Shown here: positions 5,127 to 6,027 of the stretch, piece after piece
How positions within the stretch are numbered: position 1 is the first letter of the stretch
How the letters are laid out: each line of letters begins with the position of its first letter
NCBI GenBank assembly: GCA_017466495.1
Contig: JAFTUB010000190.1
Span: forward strand, 1-6,027
From: Clostridia bacterium
Lineage (GTDB): Bacteria; Bacillota; Clostridia; Oscillospirales; CAG-272
DNA length: 6,027 nt
Direction: 5' to 3'
Made by a program: the position numbers and the translations under genes
The notes under the pieces: generated by a model
The model's input: only the letters and a program-made list of their open reading frames with translations
Databases searched by the model: none
What the model was told of the DNA's origin: nothing

Positions 5127-5492
5127 ATGAAGAGTTTAGCTGAACTTGCTGCCATTAAGGCAAAAATGAAAGACAAGGTTGCTATCCGCGAGGGTTCGGG
5201 CTCCATCCGTGTCGTCGTCGGTATGGCTACCTGCGGTATCGCTGCCGGTGCACGTCCCGTGTTGAGTGCGTTTGTTGATGAAGTCAACCAGGCCGGCCTG
5301 GCCGAGAAGGTTACCGTTACCCAGACCGGATGCATCGGCATCTGCCAGTATGAGCCTGTTGTAGAGATCTTCGAAGAGGGCAAGGAAAAGGTCACCTACG
5401 TGAAGATGACCGCCGAGAAGGCTGCCCGCGTCGTCGCCGAGCACATCAAGGGCGGCCGCGTTGTTGAAGAATTCACCATCGGCAACAAATAA
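5127..5492 (+). CDS. hndB: HndB-like [2Fe-2S] thioredoxin-fold ferredoxin subunit
   Basis: A 121-residue protein of the thioredoxin-like [2Fe-2S] ferredoxin family, matching HndB of NADP-reducing or bifurcating hydrogenases. GGAGG at 5111-5115 lies 11 nt before the ATG. An N-terminal helix (residues 3-16) is followed by IRVVVGMATCGIAAGAR, a helix, VTVTQTGCIGICQYEP and a final strand-helix ending HIKGGRVVEEFTIGNK. Three cysteines are present: C36, C69 and C73. The last two form the C-x3-C half of the usual four-ligand site, but in the first half only one cysteine is present; V31 stands where the NuoF-like neighbour has C9. The cluster may use another ligand, or the family may normally have three. 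Codon use is strongly biased (11 of 12 Gly are GGC or GGT), suggesting high expression. Confidence 0.88.
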   Translation: MKSLAELAAIKAKMKDKVAIREGSGSIRVVVGMATCGIAAGARPVLSAFVDEVNQAGLAEKVTVTQTGCIGICQYEPVVEIFEEGKEKVTYVKMTAEKAARVVAEHIKGGRVVEEFTIGNK

Positions 5493-5511
5493 GCAGGAGG
5501 AATAAGTTACT

Positions 5512-6027
5512 ATGATTCGCTCACATGTTTTGATCTGCGGCGGTACCGGCTGTACCTCCTCGGGCAGCATTGCTCTGCGCAATGCCCTGGAGAAGGAGCT
5601 GGAAGCCAAGGAACTGACCAAAGAAATTAAGATCGTTCTCACCGGCTGCTTCGGTCTTTGCGCCCTTGGCCCGGTTATGATCGTTTATCCCGAAGGCACC
5701 TTCTACAGCATGGTTAAGCCCGAGGATATTCCCGAAATCGTTGAGGAGCACCTGCTTAAGGGCCGCCCTGTTGAGCGCCTGATCTACCACGAGAAGACCG
5801 GTGACCATCACATCGCCACCTCTCTCTCCGATACAACCTTCTACAAGAAGCAGAAGCGTGTCGCACTCCGCAACTGCGGCGTCATCAACCCCGAGGTAAT
5901 CGACGAGTACATCGCTATGGACGGTTATGCAGCCCTGGGTAAGGTGCTGACCGATATGACCCCCGATCAGGTAATTGATATCATCCTCGCCTCCGGTCTC
6001 CGCGGCCGCGGCGGTGCAGGCTTCCCC
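5512..6027 (+). CDS. hndC: NuoF-like NADH-binding flavoprotein subunit (5' part, runs off the window)
   Basis: The first 172 codons of a NuoF/HndC/HydB-type subunit, which oxidises or reduces NAD(H) at an FMN and passes electrons through FeS clusters to the hydrogenase subunit. AGGAGG at 5495-5500 precedes the ATG by 11 nt. Residues 1-90 form a thioredoxin-like [2Fe-2S] domain with C9-x4-C14 (CGGTGC) and C46-x3-C50 (CFGLC). A linker follows, then the start of the flavin domain with GLRGRGGAGFP at 162-172, the glycine-rich FMN/NADH-binding motif. The extra N-terminal ferredoxin domain separates hydrogenase-type subunits from plain complex I NuoF. Full-length relatives are about 600 residues, so roughly 420 are missing past the edge. 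All glycine codons seen are GGC or GGT, again fitting high expression. The next gene is expected to encode the catalytic [FeFe] hydrogenase. Confidence 0.94.
   Translation, partial: MIRSHVLICGGTGCTSSGSIALRNALEKELEAKELTKEIKIVLTGCFGLCALGPVMIVYPEGTFYSMVKPEDIPEIVEEHLLKGRPVERLIYHEKTGDHHIATSLSDTTFYKKQKRVALRNCGVINPEVIDEYIAMDGYAALGKVLTDMTPDQVIDIILASGLRGRGGAGFP

Overview
The window looks like chromosomal DNA from an anaerobic, fermentative Firmicute of the Clostridia, probably near the Oscillospiraceae/Ruminococcaceae. This rests on the gene content ([FeFe]-hydrogenase proteins, DRTGG proteins, NuoE/NuoF-type subunits), strong AGGAGG ribosome binding sites, GC-rich genes with very AT-rich promoters, and a tRNA-Leu. 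No closer placement is possible from the sequence alone. 

Layout. Positions 1-341 are read leftward. They hold the first 17 codons of a probably exported protein with a consensus promoter, a perfect 25-bp terminator hairpin, and a tRNA-Leu(UAG) with its own promoter. From 442 everything runs rightward in two transcription units. Unit 1 (promoter ~442-473) carries five tightly packed genes: a small DRTGG protein, an RsbW-like ATPase, a sensory-type [FeFe]-hydrogenase homologue without a PAS domain, a second DRTGG protein and a PHP-family phosphoesterase. Unit 2 (promoter ~3874-3905) encodes diaphorase parts of an NAD(H)-dependent, probably electron-bifurcating [FeFe] hydrogenase: a NuoE-like subunit interrupted by one in-frame TAA, a stand-alone HATPase, a HndB-like [2Fe-2S] protein, and the N-terminal 172 codons of a NuoF-like subunit that runs off the window. 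The catalytic HydA subunit is expected just downstream but is not visible. 

How it fits together. Unit 2 would make the NADH-oxidising arm of the hydrogenase. Unit 1 looks like a sensing and signalling set, because its hydrogenase homologue keeps the four H-cluster cysteines but has alanine in place of the proton-relay cysteine, and its neighbours are regulatory rather than redox subunits. The two promoters share an identical 14-mer (CTATAGC plus seven T) exactly 10 nt before TGTATAAT, an upstream inverted-repeat motif, and a 16/20-matching leader segment. This suggests one regulator or one promoter class controls both units. 

Most worth a second look: the duplicated promoter/leader module, the PAS-less sensory hydrogenase and its partners, and the TAA at codon 40 of the NuoE gene. 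The gene cluster type itself is known from other Clostridia; the regulatory module and the domain loss are what may be new.
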